Below are positions 9,901 through 18,960 of a stretch of DNA of 26,864 bases, one piece after another. How positions within the stretch are numbered: position 1 is the stretch's first letter; the number at the start of each line of letters is the position of its first letter. Source of the DNA: Phaeoceros laevis (Eukaryota > Anthocerotophyta > Anthocerotopsida > Notothyladales); NCBI GenBank assembly GCA_049999765.1, contig JBNGIQ010009018.1, positions 1 to 26,864 of the forward strand, in the 5' to 3' direction. The position numbers were made by a program, and so were the translations under genes. Below the pieces are notes generated by a model. That model was not told the origin of the DNA. It ran no database searches and saw only the letters and a list, made by a program, of their open reading frames with translations.

Positions 9901-11400
9901 ATGCGCAGAAGGGTCTGGGAGTTGAGGGCGGACTATGACATCCCGTTGGTGCATTTCAATACGGCCAAAGCAGCCCATGCACTAAACTAGGCAGTGCAGA
10001 TATACAAACCAAGGCTAAGCCAACTGGTGGAATTGCTAACACTAGGATTATCAGTGATCCGGACGGGAAAACAGCTACTTTGGCAGGGCCTGATATTGGA
10101 CATACTACAGATCAGACTGTCAGCCGGATTGAGAGTGTGGACGATTGGAGAAGATATTGCGTTGGACATCTTGTTGACGGAGCTACAGAAGTCTTTGGGT
10201 ATCACCCGCATAGGGGCAGAAGGACTGTTTCAGGAAGTAGAGCGCAGGATAGCAAGGATCCTGCAGAGGCAGAAGGAGCTGGATAATTGTTGTGGCACGT
10301 GGACCTTGAGCTAGGACCAATAGAGAGGGAGGTCTTCAACGACGTGGACATACTAGTGTGTGTTAAGAAGCTGCTCAAAGAACTGGCATTACATCGAGTG
10401 CGTGTTGACGCCGAGAGGAGCAGGATTGAGTGACGGCATCATTTGCCAGGACGTGGGTTTAGGATGGGAGACCTGCGGACGCGAGGAGGCACTGGAGGGT
10501 TTATACTCCAAGGACATGTGTCTGTGGAACAAGAGGCAGCAGCTGGTAACCGTGATGCAGCAGCGCATGACGAACAAGTCAAGGCGAGGAGGGCGGCACA
10601 GGCAAGCTTAACCCCTGAACCACTTACGCAAATGGTCTTAGAGCAGATGGAGCGGGTGACAAACCCGGAACAAGCGCTGAAGCAATAGCAGACGGCACAA
10701 CAGCCCCAGGAAGCGGGTAGGCTAGCAGTGTCGGACACCATCAAGGCTCTCCCAAACCTCCTCTCTACGACGGCAAAAGGGACCCTGCAGAAGTGGAGAG
10801 ATGGAAGCACCAGGTACGACTGTATGTGCTACTGCAGAATGTGAAGGATGAGCACCAGGTAGTATTAGCTTCTACTTTCTTGCAAGGAGCAGCTCTAACA
10901 TGGTGGCTGCAGAGGAAGATGCTGGTGCAACAGTGAGGAGTGGCACCATGCGTCACTTTGGATTAGTTCTTTTTTGCAGTAACCTTGCAGTTCGTGCCTT
11001 TAGATAGCCATTTGGTAGCCAGGAATAAATTGTCTCGCCTGTTTAAGAAAGGTAGTCTCGCAGCTTACAACAAGGAGTTTCTGTATATTTGCTTGAGCAT
11101 CCTGAGAATGCAAAGAGGATGACAAAATGGATAAATATGCCAACGGGCTCAAGATGTTCGTAAGAGAAAGAAGTCATGATGCAGCGTTGTCAAACTTTGA
11201 ATGAGGCTATGGCAGTAGCAGATAGGGTTGATGCCCTCTTTTGGCAGCTGAGGAATTGGAACAGGTCAGGGCCTGGGAGTACTAGTAGCAGCCCCAGCGA
11301 TGGGCCAACCCCCATGGAGATTGGACAAGTGAAACGGTAGTTTCAAGGGGAATTGTTTCTCTTGTACGGAATGGGGACACCCGATTTTAGAGTGCCCGAA
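9901..11400 (+). pseudogene. Ty3/gypsy gag, multiply broken
   Basis: An ATG at 9901, 20 bases after the PBS, opens MRRRVWELRADYDIP but meets a TAG within 30 codons. The clearest gag core is open from 10757 to 10936: it begins PPLYDGKRDPAEVERW and contains QGAALTWWLQRKM, the retrotransposon gag signature with the AxxWW element. A TGA follows. A CCHC knuckle (CFSCTEWGHPILEC, 11354-11395) closes gag. The product cannot be made from this copy. Confidence 0.8.
11354..11395 (+). other. CCHC zinc knuckle of gag
   Basis: The codons read CFSCTEWGHPILEC, a canonical C-x2-C-x4-H-x4-C nucleocapsid knuckle. Confidence 0.85.
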
Positions 11401-11679
11401 AGGACCACCATGCCCCCGGACAGGAATTGGAGGAGGCAGAGGAAGGGGACAGGGGGCAAGAGCTCCGCCTAGAGGTGGACATGGGGCAACCACCGATAGT
11501 ACCTGGAAACAACAAAAGGGTCAATGCAGTTGAAGCAGAGGAGCAAAAGGGAGAGCAGCAGGAAAATGGGGACGACCCCCAGCAGCAGGAGGGGTAGTTG
11601 CTGAGGGCCAGACGACCCCTGAACAAGAATACATTCTTTGCGCTTGTAACTGTGAATGTACATGCAATGAAGACAAGGG

Positions 11680-12040
11680 CGAGTCAATGGCCAGGGTTGT
11701 CGGATTCTTGTAGACTTTGGGGCAAGTTCTAGCTTTTGGCTAAATCATACGCAGATTGATGGAAGCTGGATACTGGACAAGCATGCGGGAGAGTAGAACT
11801 TGCAAACGGGCACAAAAGTAGTGCAAAAGCCACGTTAAGCAAACCCATCGATCTGAGGGCCGGAGAGCACAGAGGGAGGTTACAGATGACGATAACGGAG
11901 CTACAAAGTGGGTATGACATGCTTTTAGGTATGCCATGGTTGGAGGACTCGGATCACAATCTAGCCATCTGTTGGAAGACCAGGGAGCTGCTTTTGACAT
12001 GTAATGGAAAACGGGTGATTGTGAGAGGAGAATAGGTGTG
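11680..12040 (+). pseudogene. Ty3/gypsy aspartic protease remnant
   Basis: A plus-strand reading around 11695-11760 gives GCRILVDFGASSSFWLNH, which matches the LVDxGASxSF signature of retroelement proteases. The residue after the catalytic Asp is Phe instead of Thr/Ser, so the active site looks inactive. The surrounding frame is shifted and interrupted. Confidence 0.65.
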
Positions 12041-12239
12041 CCGAGTAGACACAAAGCCTAAGAAACCCAAGATACAGATGTTATCCGTGGCTAAGTTCGT
12101 ACAGGAATGTGAAGGCAAGGGTACCGAATCCTTCTCTTTCTGATTAGGGATAAAGGGAGTAGGACGGGAGAGAGTATTGATACACACGACCCTGAGCTAC
12201 ATGAGCTGTTGAAAGAATTCAAAGACATACACGTTAGCT

Positions 12240-12910
12240 GATGGCCTTCCGCCTAGCCTTCCTCCACGGCGGGCTGCGGACCATTGGATTGAACTTTTAC
12301 CTGGTAAACACTTTCCTCCGCACAAACCATGCTACGGGATGTCACCACTTGAACTTGAAGAGGCCAGGAGGCAAGTAGAACTCCTTAGCAAGGGGTACAT
12401 ACGACCATCATTGTCTCCATACGGAGCTCCTATACACTTCTCTCGGATGAAAAACGGGAAGCTTAGAATGTGTATCGACTATGGAGCTTTGAACACTATG
12501 ACTCGTAAGAATACCTACCCCATTCCTTATATTGATGAGTTATTGGAGAATCTGGCAGGAGCACAGTATTTTTGAAAGCTTGATCTGGCCGCCGGGTACC
12601 ATCAAATCCGGATTGCGGAGGAGGAGATCCCCAAAACTGTGTTGAACACTCGCTACTGCCACTATGAGTGGTTAATTAGTGATGAGCCTCGAACTCACTA
12701 ATGCACCAACAACGTTTCGGGGCTCATGAATGAGGCATTTCGTGACAGGCTTAATAGTATACTTAGATGGCTTAATAGTATGCTTAATAGTATACTTAGA
12801 TGGCTTAATAGTATACTTAGATGATATCTTGGTGTTTAACATGACCCGTGAAGAACATTTGTCCAGCCCACGTCGTACTCTTCAACGATTGAGGGAATAT
12901 CAACTATATG
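12240..12910 (+). pseudogene. Ty3/gypsy reverse transcriptase, broken
   Basis: The reading begins around DHWIELLPGKHFPPHKP and continues SPLELEEARRQVELL, GYIRPSLSPYGAP, RMCIDYGALN, TYPIPYIDELLENLAGAQYF. There an in-frame TGA (12573-12575) precedes KLDLAAGYHQIRIAEEE. The catalytic region YLDDILVF follows at about 12813-12836. Just upstream, a 21-bp sequence encoding LIVYLDG is amplified (12750-12824). The order and motifs are those of Ty3/gypsy RT. Confidence 0.9.
12750..12824 (+). repeat. 21-bp tandem repeat over the RT active-site motif
   Basis: The 21-mer beginning CTTAATAGTATACTTAG occurs at 12750-12770, 12783-12803 and, with its last base changed, 12804-12824. A 12-bp partial copy lies at 12771-12782. 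Each full unit encodes LIVYLDG or LIVYLDD. Confidence 0.92.
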
Positions 12911-12933
12911 CCTAATTGTAAAAGTGTGAGTTT

Positions 12934-13690
12934 ATGGTACAAAGGTTGGAATACTTGGGACATATCGTGAACAGGGATGGTATTCAGGTCGACCCAGCAA
13001 AGACACGAGCAATACGGGACGGGCCAGCTCCCAAGAATGTAAAGGAACTACGGTCATTTCTTGTTTTGGCTAATTGCTATAGGAAGTTTGTAAGAGGCTT
13101 TGCGCATATTGCCATTCCTTCGACTAATTTGCTGAGACAAGAACGCCCATGGGCATGGCAAGAGGATCAAGAGTCCCCCTTCAATATGCTAAAACAAGTT
13201 CTTGTATTAGCTCTAGTTCTAATGTATCCAGATTATAGGAAAGAATTCATAGTAGTAGTAGTACTAGTAATGGAAGAACCCACACCGTGGTCGACTCCAC
13301 TCGGGAATCCGGTGTGCTACCTTTTATGAATTCATAGTTACTACAAATACATCTGATGTAGCAGTTGGTGCAGTTTTACAGTAGGAGGGCGAAGATGGTA
13401 AGTATCCCATTGCATTCTTCTCGCGAAGCTAAACTAGACAACAAGTGAGAAAGACACCATTGCATAGATTCTTGCTATTAAAGAGTGGTGTTTCTTTTTT
13501 GCAAGATAAGTATTTTGTGCTACAGACAAATCATCATCCACTCATCTACTTGCAGACACATGCACATCTATCACGGAAGCAAGCTTGGTGGCTCAAAATA
13601 CTATAGCAGTTTTCTTTTACTATCAGGTATCTTAAAGGATTAGAAAACCACGTCGCTGATTCGTTAAGTAGAATGCAACTAAACGCATTG
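12934..13690 (+). pseudogene. Ty3/gypsy RT thumb and RNase H, broken
   Basis: The open frame 12934-13329 carries LEYLGHIVNRDGIQVDPAKT, then LRSFLVLANCYRKFVRGFA, then RPWAWQEDQESPFNMLK: the RT thumb/connection and the start of the RNase H fold. After an 85-bp insertion the RNase H continues as SDVAVGAVL, YPIAFFSR, NHHPLIYLQTHAHLSRKQAWW, IRYLKGLENHVADSLSRM, with stops between them. Confidence 0.85.
13243..13338 (+). repeat. 85-bp insertion bounded by 11-bp direct repeats
   Basis: GAATTCATAGT stands at 13243-13253 and again at 13328-13338. The DNA between starts with (AGT)n and contains ACACCGTGGTCGACTCCAC, then CGGTGTG as the inverse of CACACCG. The flanking RNase H text continues smoothly across the repeat, so this is an insertion with target-site-like duplication or a templated insertion. 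Confidence 0.8.
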
Positions 13691-13889
13691 GTGGCTAGAA
13701 GAATCAATGAGCAAGAACAGTGGCTGGTAACCATCAGACAAGCATTGGAGCGGATACCCTTGCACAACAAACTAGGATACTCGAACAGGAAGGGAAAGAC
13801 AATTGGACAGAGCAGTAGCACCTGCTCTACAAGAAGGGTAAATTATATATACTCTACAAGAATTTCTCCTAATTTGTCATGATTGGGAA

Positions 13890-15710
13890 TCACGGTTGCA
13901 GGCTTTGTTGACACGGTTGCCATTTGTTGACACGGAAAGAAGGGTGGAGGAGAGACCGTGACGATACCGTGACAACTTACATACCATGTTTGACCTTTTT
14001 GACACGGTTACCGGGCTACAGACTGGCTCCCATCAGTCCCGGTTCCCGCACGGCTGTAAGGTCCTTCCTTGCACAGGCACTGCCATCTGCACTACTGTCA
14101 AGTCCTTTCCTCAGGTCCTTTCCTTTGCAGGTACTGCCTGCCACTCGGACGGCTCTACTTACGAGGTGCCGACACTTGTCAGTTGACACAAGCTGCAGGA
14201 CTTCACCGACAGGTTTGTCGCGGCCATGGCAGAAGTTGAGCTGAAGTCAGAAAAATACACTTAGGAATTTCCATTGTTGCAGCTGCCTAGATACCTTGGG
14301 GGAGGGGCCCTGAAGACAGTTTGCAAGTACCAAGAGGCCATTGTAGCCGGCCAGTAGTAGTAGTAGTAGTAGTAAGGGGTGGACACGCCGTGTCGACTCC
14401 ACAACGACTCCAGTGGGAGGAGCAAACTCAGACTCAAAGAAGGATTCAGAGATGACTCAAGTCACAAGAAGGAAAAAAAAGGAAGGCTATGATGAAATGA
14501 AGGAGGTTTTTACCATGCTCAGGTGGCAATTCCCAGCTAATACAGCCGAAAAGATGCAAGAACTGCAGCACTTTGCGTTCAAGTTAGGGGAATCGCTCAA
14601 GAGCGCATACTTGAGGCTTGAAGAGCTCATGGAAGACACGGAGTTGAGGAACTCACAGGATGTAGCAGAGGATTTTTTGGGTGCACTTCCTTACAAGCAA
14701 AGGCTGAAGGTGACTAGTGTTGTGCACATAGAGTATGATGCATATGTGAGCTACAGGACGTGTACGAGATGGCTAAAATGTTGGTGCCAGTGGATGCCTA
14801 CTCCACAGCATATTGGGCAGCCAGATGGGTAGGAAACTAGGCACCTAGGGCCGGATAGGGTCCTTACATTGAGTCGGGGCCGTGGTTCTTCTTGCCGCCC
14901 GGTTGGCTAAATGCCCAGACCGGTAACCACACATTCATTCATTCATTAAGAAAGGCGCAATCACAGAGGGCGGTCTTACAACCAAGCAGGTCAGTCGTCA
15001 ACATCACCTGGGCATGACAGGAACCCATACACCAGCCCAGCACGAAGAGAGCAACCTGCAAATGTTGTCGTAAGCTATGAGAAGTGTCCGCGTTGTCTCG
15101 AGCCACATCTGGCCAGAGATTGTGAGTACAGATGGGGAGGCAATAAAGGGCAAGAGCCTGCCCTAAGTGTGACCATTTTGGGCATAGTGAGGAGGCATGC
15201 TGGAGGTCTCATCCGTAGCTGAGACCTTCTATGACCAACACCGCAGCATCTGAGAGTCCTACAGAGAGGGCAAGAAATTATAGCAAAAGCCCAGCAAGGA
15301 GCGGAGATGAGAAGAAGGCCATAATGGCCAAGATGAAAGCTTGCAAAGAAAGCTTGAAGTAGCACTTTCAGCTCAAGCCATCGACAATGAAACAGATCAG
15401 TAAGAGGAGTACTACAAAGATGATGGGGATGACTGCCCAACATATGTGGCAATAACTACAAGAAAGGGGTAGGCTAGAGCAAGAAGTACGGCAGCTAAAC
15501 AAAATGATGCTGACGTGGTGGAGACAGGGGAGAGCAGAGAAGTGAGCAAAGGACCGGCCAGAGTTTTTGCAAAAATGCAGAAAACTGGCAGTGTGACGGT
15601 GGATGTAGGGGTGGAGGCAAGCCAAAAGCTATGCGGTGGGCTGCCCAGACTGGCAACAGAGGTTGTGCTACAACGAGTTGTGGACACTCATTGTTTGAGC
15701 CTGGGAGATT
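13890..15710 (+). pseudogene. Second decayed gag-like retroelement segment
   Basis: The open frame 14413-14832 contains MQELQHFAFKLGESLKSAY, then LRLEELMEDTELRNSQ, then EDFLGALPYKQRLKV, the helical pattern of retrotransposon gag proteins. Two zinc knuckles follow: CPRCLEPHLARDC (15085-15123, one residue short of canonical) and CPKCDHFGHSEEAC (15159-15200, canonical), in different frames. No protease or RT follows before the PPR fragment. It is probably a different, truncated element abutting the Ty3 copy. Confidence 0.65.
14353..14420 (+). repeat. (AGT)n tract plus sequence related to the 13254 insertion
   Basis: A run of AGT triplets is followed by AAGGGGTGG and CCGTGTCGACTCCAC. The insertion at 13254 has the same order: AGT triplets, AGTAATGG, and CCGTGGTCGACTCCAC. 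The similarity is visible by eye over about 60 bp with indels. Confidence 0.6.
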
Positions 15711-15715
15711 AAATT

Positions 15716-16209
15716 TTGGGGATGGCCAGCAACAATTTGAGGTCAGCAGTGACAAGGTGGATCCAATCCCACGATGAAAGACCAGCAGGTGCAGAAGCCT
15801 TGTTGGCACTTAACTCAATGTTGGTGGATGAGTATGCCAAATGTGGTAGCCTGTGGGATGCTAGGGCTATTTTGAGAGGGTGGGTGGATATCGAGCGTGG
15901 AAGGCATGCGTTTGAACGCACTGTGAGAATGATGCTACTGCTTATGTCTTGATGGCCAACATCTATGCAGTAGCAGATATGGTGCAGGATGGACAAGAGA
16001 TCAGGGCAATGAGAGGGAGGGAAGAAGCCAGCTTTATAGGAGGGAGGGAAGTTCTTAGCCAGCTTTATGCATGGAAGAAGCCAGGACAAAGCTGGGGCAC
16101 CGATCTGAGTGGGAGCGTGCACACATTTCAAGTGGCAGATGCTCGAGAAAGAGAAAGTATACTTGAGAAGGTACGAGAGCTTCTATTCAAAATGAAGGAT
16201 GTGGTATGA
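15716..16209 (+). pseudogene. PPR (pentatricopeptide repeat) protein fragment, broken
   Basis: The first frame has ALNSMLVDEYAKCGSLWDAR, the plant PLS-type PPR motif (NxLvdmYaKCGsleDAr). After a frameshift near 15930 the second frame has YVLMANIYAVADM, then KKPGQSW and GSVHTFQVAD, the E/E+ extension that follows the last PPR. It stops at 16207-16209 (TGA). Several hundred codons of repeats are missing in front, and an internal tandem duplication lies at 16015-16084. PPR proteins edit or process organelle RNA; this copy cannot. Confidence 0.82.
16015..16084 (+). repeat. Imperfect tandem duplication inside the PPR fragment
   Basis: GAGGGAGGGAAG...AGCCAGCTTTAT occurs twice in succession, and GAAGAAGCCAG stands at 16021-16031 and 16074-16084. 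It splits the normally continuous E+ reading (...KKPGQSW). Confidence 0.75.
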
Positions 16210-16419
16210 GTCCCTGCCAGCTCAGTCCAGAAGGTGATTGCCGACCAAATATCGTCCAAGGAACATGTCCAATCATCGAACAGGTCTACCAAAGATGTCA
16301 GGATAATGTGGTTTTATAGAGGAGGCTCATCATGCTATATGGGGCATGGAACATACTCGATGTTGCATATGGAAGTGTATAGAGGGAATAATGGTCTATC
16401 AAAGAATTGCTAAGCCCAT

Positions 16420-16563
16420 GGCAAAACGGCAAAATGGCAAATGGGCAGACGGGCAGACGGGCGAAATGGCAAAATGGCCAACGGGCCAACGGCAAAGCGG
16501 GCAAAGCGGGCAAAACGGGCAAAGCGGGAAAAACAGGCAAAACGGGCAAAACGGGTAAAATGG
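16420..16563 (+). repeat. GGGCAAAAC/GGGCAAAGC minisatellite
   Basis: About 140 bp of imperfect 7-10-bp units such as GGCAAAACG, GGGCAGAC, GGGCAAAGC and GGGCAAAAC. Strand asymmetry is strong: the plus strand is nearly free of T. Both strands are open, so the long frames here are repeat artefacts. Confidence 0.9.
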
Positions 16564-16960
16564 CTTTCAAAATGCAACTGGTCATAGGGAGGGGATTAAT
16601 TTTCTCAAACTTTTTCAATTTTTGCAACAAGTCAAATTCATGCAACTCGTCTTCATATCAGTGAGTAGTCACTTACGATGCACAGTGGAGGCAATACGAC
16701 AAAGATTTCCAAGCTTGTTTGCACGACAAAAACCAAAGACTTCAACAATTCCTACAGCATAGGCCAAAAGAGGAAGATGGGTAGCATTGTACTAGCATCC
16801 TACAAATAGCTATTACTAACTTAAGAACATTAACTAACATGACATAGCTTAGCCGTCATAGATGCCATGTCGAGTAGTAATACTTGGCATGCTACGGACA
16901 TGACGGCGTGCTCAATCCCAATGTGGAATCGGTATAGCGCGGCTCCTTGCTACTACTACT
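16564..16960. other. Unassigned DNA between minisatellite and copia fragment
   Basis: No gene is supported. A short plus-strand reading near 16673-16785 (YDAQWRQYDKDFQ, RLQQFLQHRPKEEDG) has protein-like composition but is under 40 codons and unidentified. Confidence 0.4.
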
Positions 16961-17172
16961 ACTCATGCAAGAACCAAGCACATAGAAGTGCATCACCATT
17001 TTGTTCATGAGGCAGTGGCTATTGGTGAGATTTCTCTGTCTACATCAACACATCAGAGAATCCTGTTGATATTCTGACCAAGGCGCTGCCGAGCGAAGTC
17101 CACTTGAGGCATTGCGTGAGACTTGGGCTGCTTCCTGAAGGCAGCAAGACAACAAAGCATCAGAAAACCTAG
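16961..17172 (+). mobile_element. Ty1/copia RNase H 3' fragment
   Basis: After (TAC)4-ACT at 16961-16973, the reading HARTKHIEVHHHFVHEAVAIGE begins at 16974. After one frameshift it continues SENPVDILTKALPSEVHLRHC to a TAG near 17170. HARTKHI and DILTKAL are diagnostic of the copia RNase H C-terminus. Everything upstream is missing, with the break exactly at the triplet tract. Confidence 0.85.
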
Positions 17173-17300
17173 GCAGTCTCAAGTTGCTAGATTGCATGCA
17201 GTCCAAGATGTCAGAACATACCCGCTCTCCCGTTATGCTTGCAACTCACAGTCGGGCATTGCCACAACACAACACAAACACCAGTCAGGATCACACTAAC

Positions 17301-17735
17301 CTGTTGCACAGAGTAAAGCAATAAAGCTGGAAGAGAAGGAAGGCACGGCGCACCATAGAGGTTGATGCATCTGGCCGGCTGACTAGAGCGAATACAAGTG
17401 CGCTTCATCCTGAGGCCAGATCTTCTGCAAACATAGTTCGGCGGGGCCCAGTTTTCTCCAGAGCATCGGATTGTGCACCCTCTGTGTCTGCCAATAGGAA
17501 GAAGCTTGCGGCGCTCAAGCGGAAGGTGTTGCGTCTCCGAAAAAGAGAAGTGATTGTCCGCCCACAATGCGGACACTTCTGCAGCTACTAGGTTGTGTGG
17601 GGCGTAATCCCACTCCACCTCTAGTTGTGCCACAAAGGCTTTAAGGTGACGCAGACATCCGAGCTGGGTGTGAAGCTTCCGTAGCAATCTGGGTATCAAG
17701 CTCAACAGCGGCAACAGGAGGATCTCGCACACCAT
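17301..17735 (-). CDS. Possible orphan first exon of an unknown gene
   Basis: I do not recognise this protein. On the minus strand an ATG at 17735 opens 145 codons (MVCEILLLPLLSLIPRLLRK...) ending at CAACAG|GTTAGT, a good splice donor at 17301. The start is preceded by a C-rich, UTR-like leader (17736-17790). The N-terminus is hydrophobic with basic residues, which could be an organelle or secretory signal. The rest has several Cys. No continuation is visible downstream, where a copia fragment sits (16961-17172), so the gene may have been cut by that element. It may also be chance, since a plus-strand reading is partly open too. Confidence 0.3.
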
Positions 17736-18012
17736 CGGAGCGCAAGCTGGCAGCGCGCGAAGAGTGAATCGAAAAAGTGTGGCTTGAGTGGGGGTATTGG
17801 GGTTTTAGGGTTTGAGTAACGTTTCATTTTATTTATTCAACCCACACTTAGACTATGGTTGGGTATACCAACTATGGTTACATATTAGTTAGGTAGTTAG
17901 TTGTTATAACTACCATGTCTAGATATGGACAGTCACTTTCACGTGACATGTATAAGGGAGTCACTTCGCGTGAAATAATAATATAATGCAACATTTGCCT
18001 TGCACTCTCGTG

Positions 18013-18037
18013 CATTCTAATTTGCTACATTAGAATG
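18013..18037. repeat. 9-bp inverted repeat, 7-nt loop
   Basis: CATTCTAAT (18013-18021) and ATTAGAATG (18029-18037) pair perfectly. It lies just before the second copia fragment, in DNA (17800-18034) with LTR-like features such as TATAAGG and short AT-rich motifs, but I cannot prove an LTR. Confidence 0.6.
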
Positions 18038-18074
18038 TGCAAAGGTCAAAGATTATCCATCAAGGAACGGGAGT

Positions 18075-18788
18075 GTGATGCACTTGATGATTGGGTCAAG
18101 GCGGGACATCAGCTACTCTTCAAGGCTGACGTCAAGGTTTGTATCAAACCCAAATGCATCTCACAACAACCTTATGACACGACCGTACCGATACATAGCT
18201 CGAACAGCAGATTGGAGACTGTTGTACAGCGTGAAGGCTGAGAAACCACTAAACTTGATCGCCTTTAGCGAAGCCAATCGGGCAGTTGACCCCGATGACA
18301 GGAGAAGTATTTCCAGCTACATTACAATGTTAGTTGGAGCCGCAATTGGATGGGGCAGCAAGAAATGGATGGAGCCCATAGCACTGTTAAGCACAGAGGC
18401 CGAGTTCAACAACCTTACTAAAGCCGCCAAGAAGATTGTGTGGACAGTGGGAGCTCTCAGAGAGCTTGGCTTTGAGCAGCAATTGCCGATTACATTGTAC
18501 TGCGACAAACAGAGTGTGATTGCACTCACAATGAACCGAAGGTTCCATGCCAGAACAAAACACATAGAAATCTAGCATCATTACATCCGCGAGACATCAA
18601 TGCAAGGAATAATTCAAGTTGTCTACTGCCCTTTTGACCGCATGACTGCCAATATCCTTACCAAGGCGCTCGGCAAGGTCAAGTACTATGAACATGCAGC
18701 TGGTATGGGCTTACGCGCATCGGGGCGTAGCTTGAAGTGGACGACGATGGCAGATTCGGAGCGCAGCGAGCTGGAGGACTTGATATGA
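18075..18788 (+). pseudogene. Ty1/copia RT-connection/RNase H fragment
   Basis: The reading RYIARTADWRLLYS, then FSEANRAVDPDDRRSISSYI, LLSTEAEFNNLTKAAKKIVW, LYCDKQSVIALTMN and HARTKHIEI is the copia RNase H. A TAG follows (18573-18575) and the frame then continues HHYIRETSMQG, ANILTKALGK. The RT palm and everything upstream are absent, so this is a 5'-truncated remnant. Confidence 0.88.
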
Positions 18789-18950
18789 AGACTAAAGTGA
18801 AGCATAACGCTTCATCTGCTAAGTTTAAGTTTCATGGGATTAGGTCTTAAGTTTTTTTAATTAGCAAACATTTCGCATCTTTACATGAGTCACAAAAAAA
18901 CTATTAGTATATATATATATAGTTCTCAATATTCACTAACCATTCTACCC

Positions 18951-18960
18951 AAGTGGGAGT
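18951..18960 (+). other. Polypurine tract and probable 3' LTR start of the copia remnant
   Basis: AAGTGGGAG at 18951-18959 is the usual copia polypurine tract, followed by TG (18960) as the expected first bases of an LTR. The LTR may run into 19000-19300, but I found no matching 5' copy to define its end. Confidence 0.55.

Larger units (their letters stand above)
9780..13890 (+). mobile_element. Decayed Ty3/gypsy LTR retrotransposon
   Basis: In plus-strand order I see a TATA box, a tRNA-iMet primer-binding site, a gag with premature stops, a CCHC zinc knuckle, a protease-like LVDFGASSSF, a Ty3-type reverse transcriptase and RNase H. Frames are broken by stops, frameshifts, a 21-bp amplification and an 85-bp insertion. 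The RNase H ends near 13690 (YLKGLENHVADSLSRM). After that only a short tail is readable and no integrase zinc finger or DDE core is found, so the element is truncated or rearranged. I cannot pair two LTRs, so the outer limits are approximate. Confidence 0.85.

Noticed and set aside
16346-16664. Long open frames on both strands
   Set aside because: Produced by the T-poor minisatellite, which lacks stop codons by composition.
16673-16785. Short protein-like reading (YDAQWRQYDKDFQ...)
   Set aside because: Fewer than 40 codons, no start or homology; not enough to call.
17780-18034. 5' LTR of the second copia remnant
   Set aside because: LTR-like promoter motifs are present, but I could not match it to the sequence after the polypurine tract at 18951.
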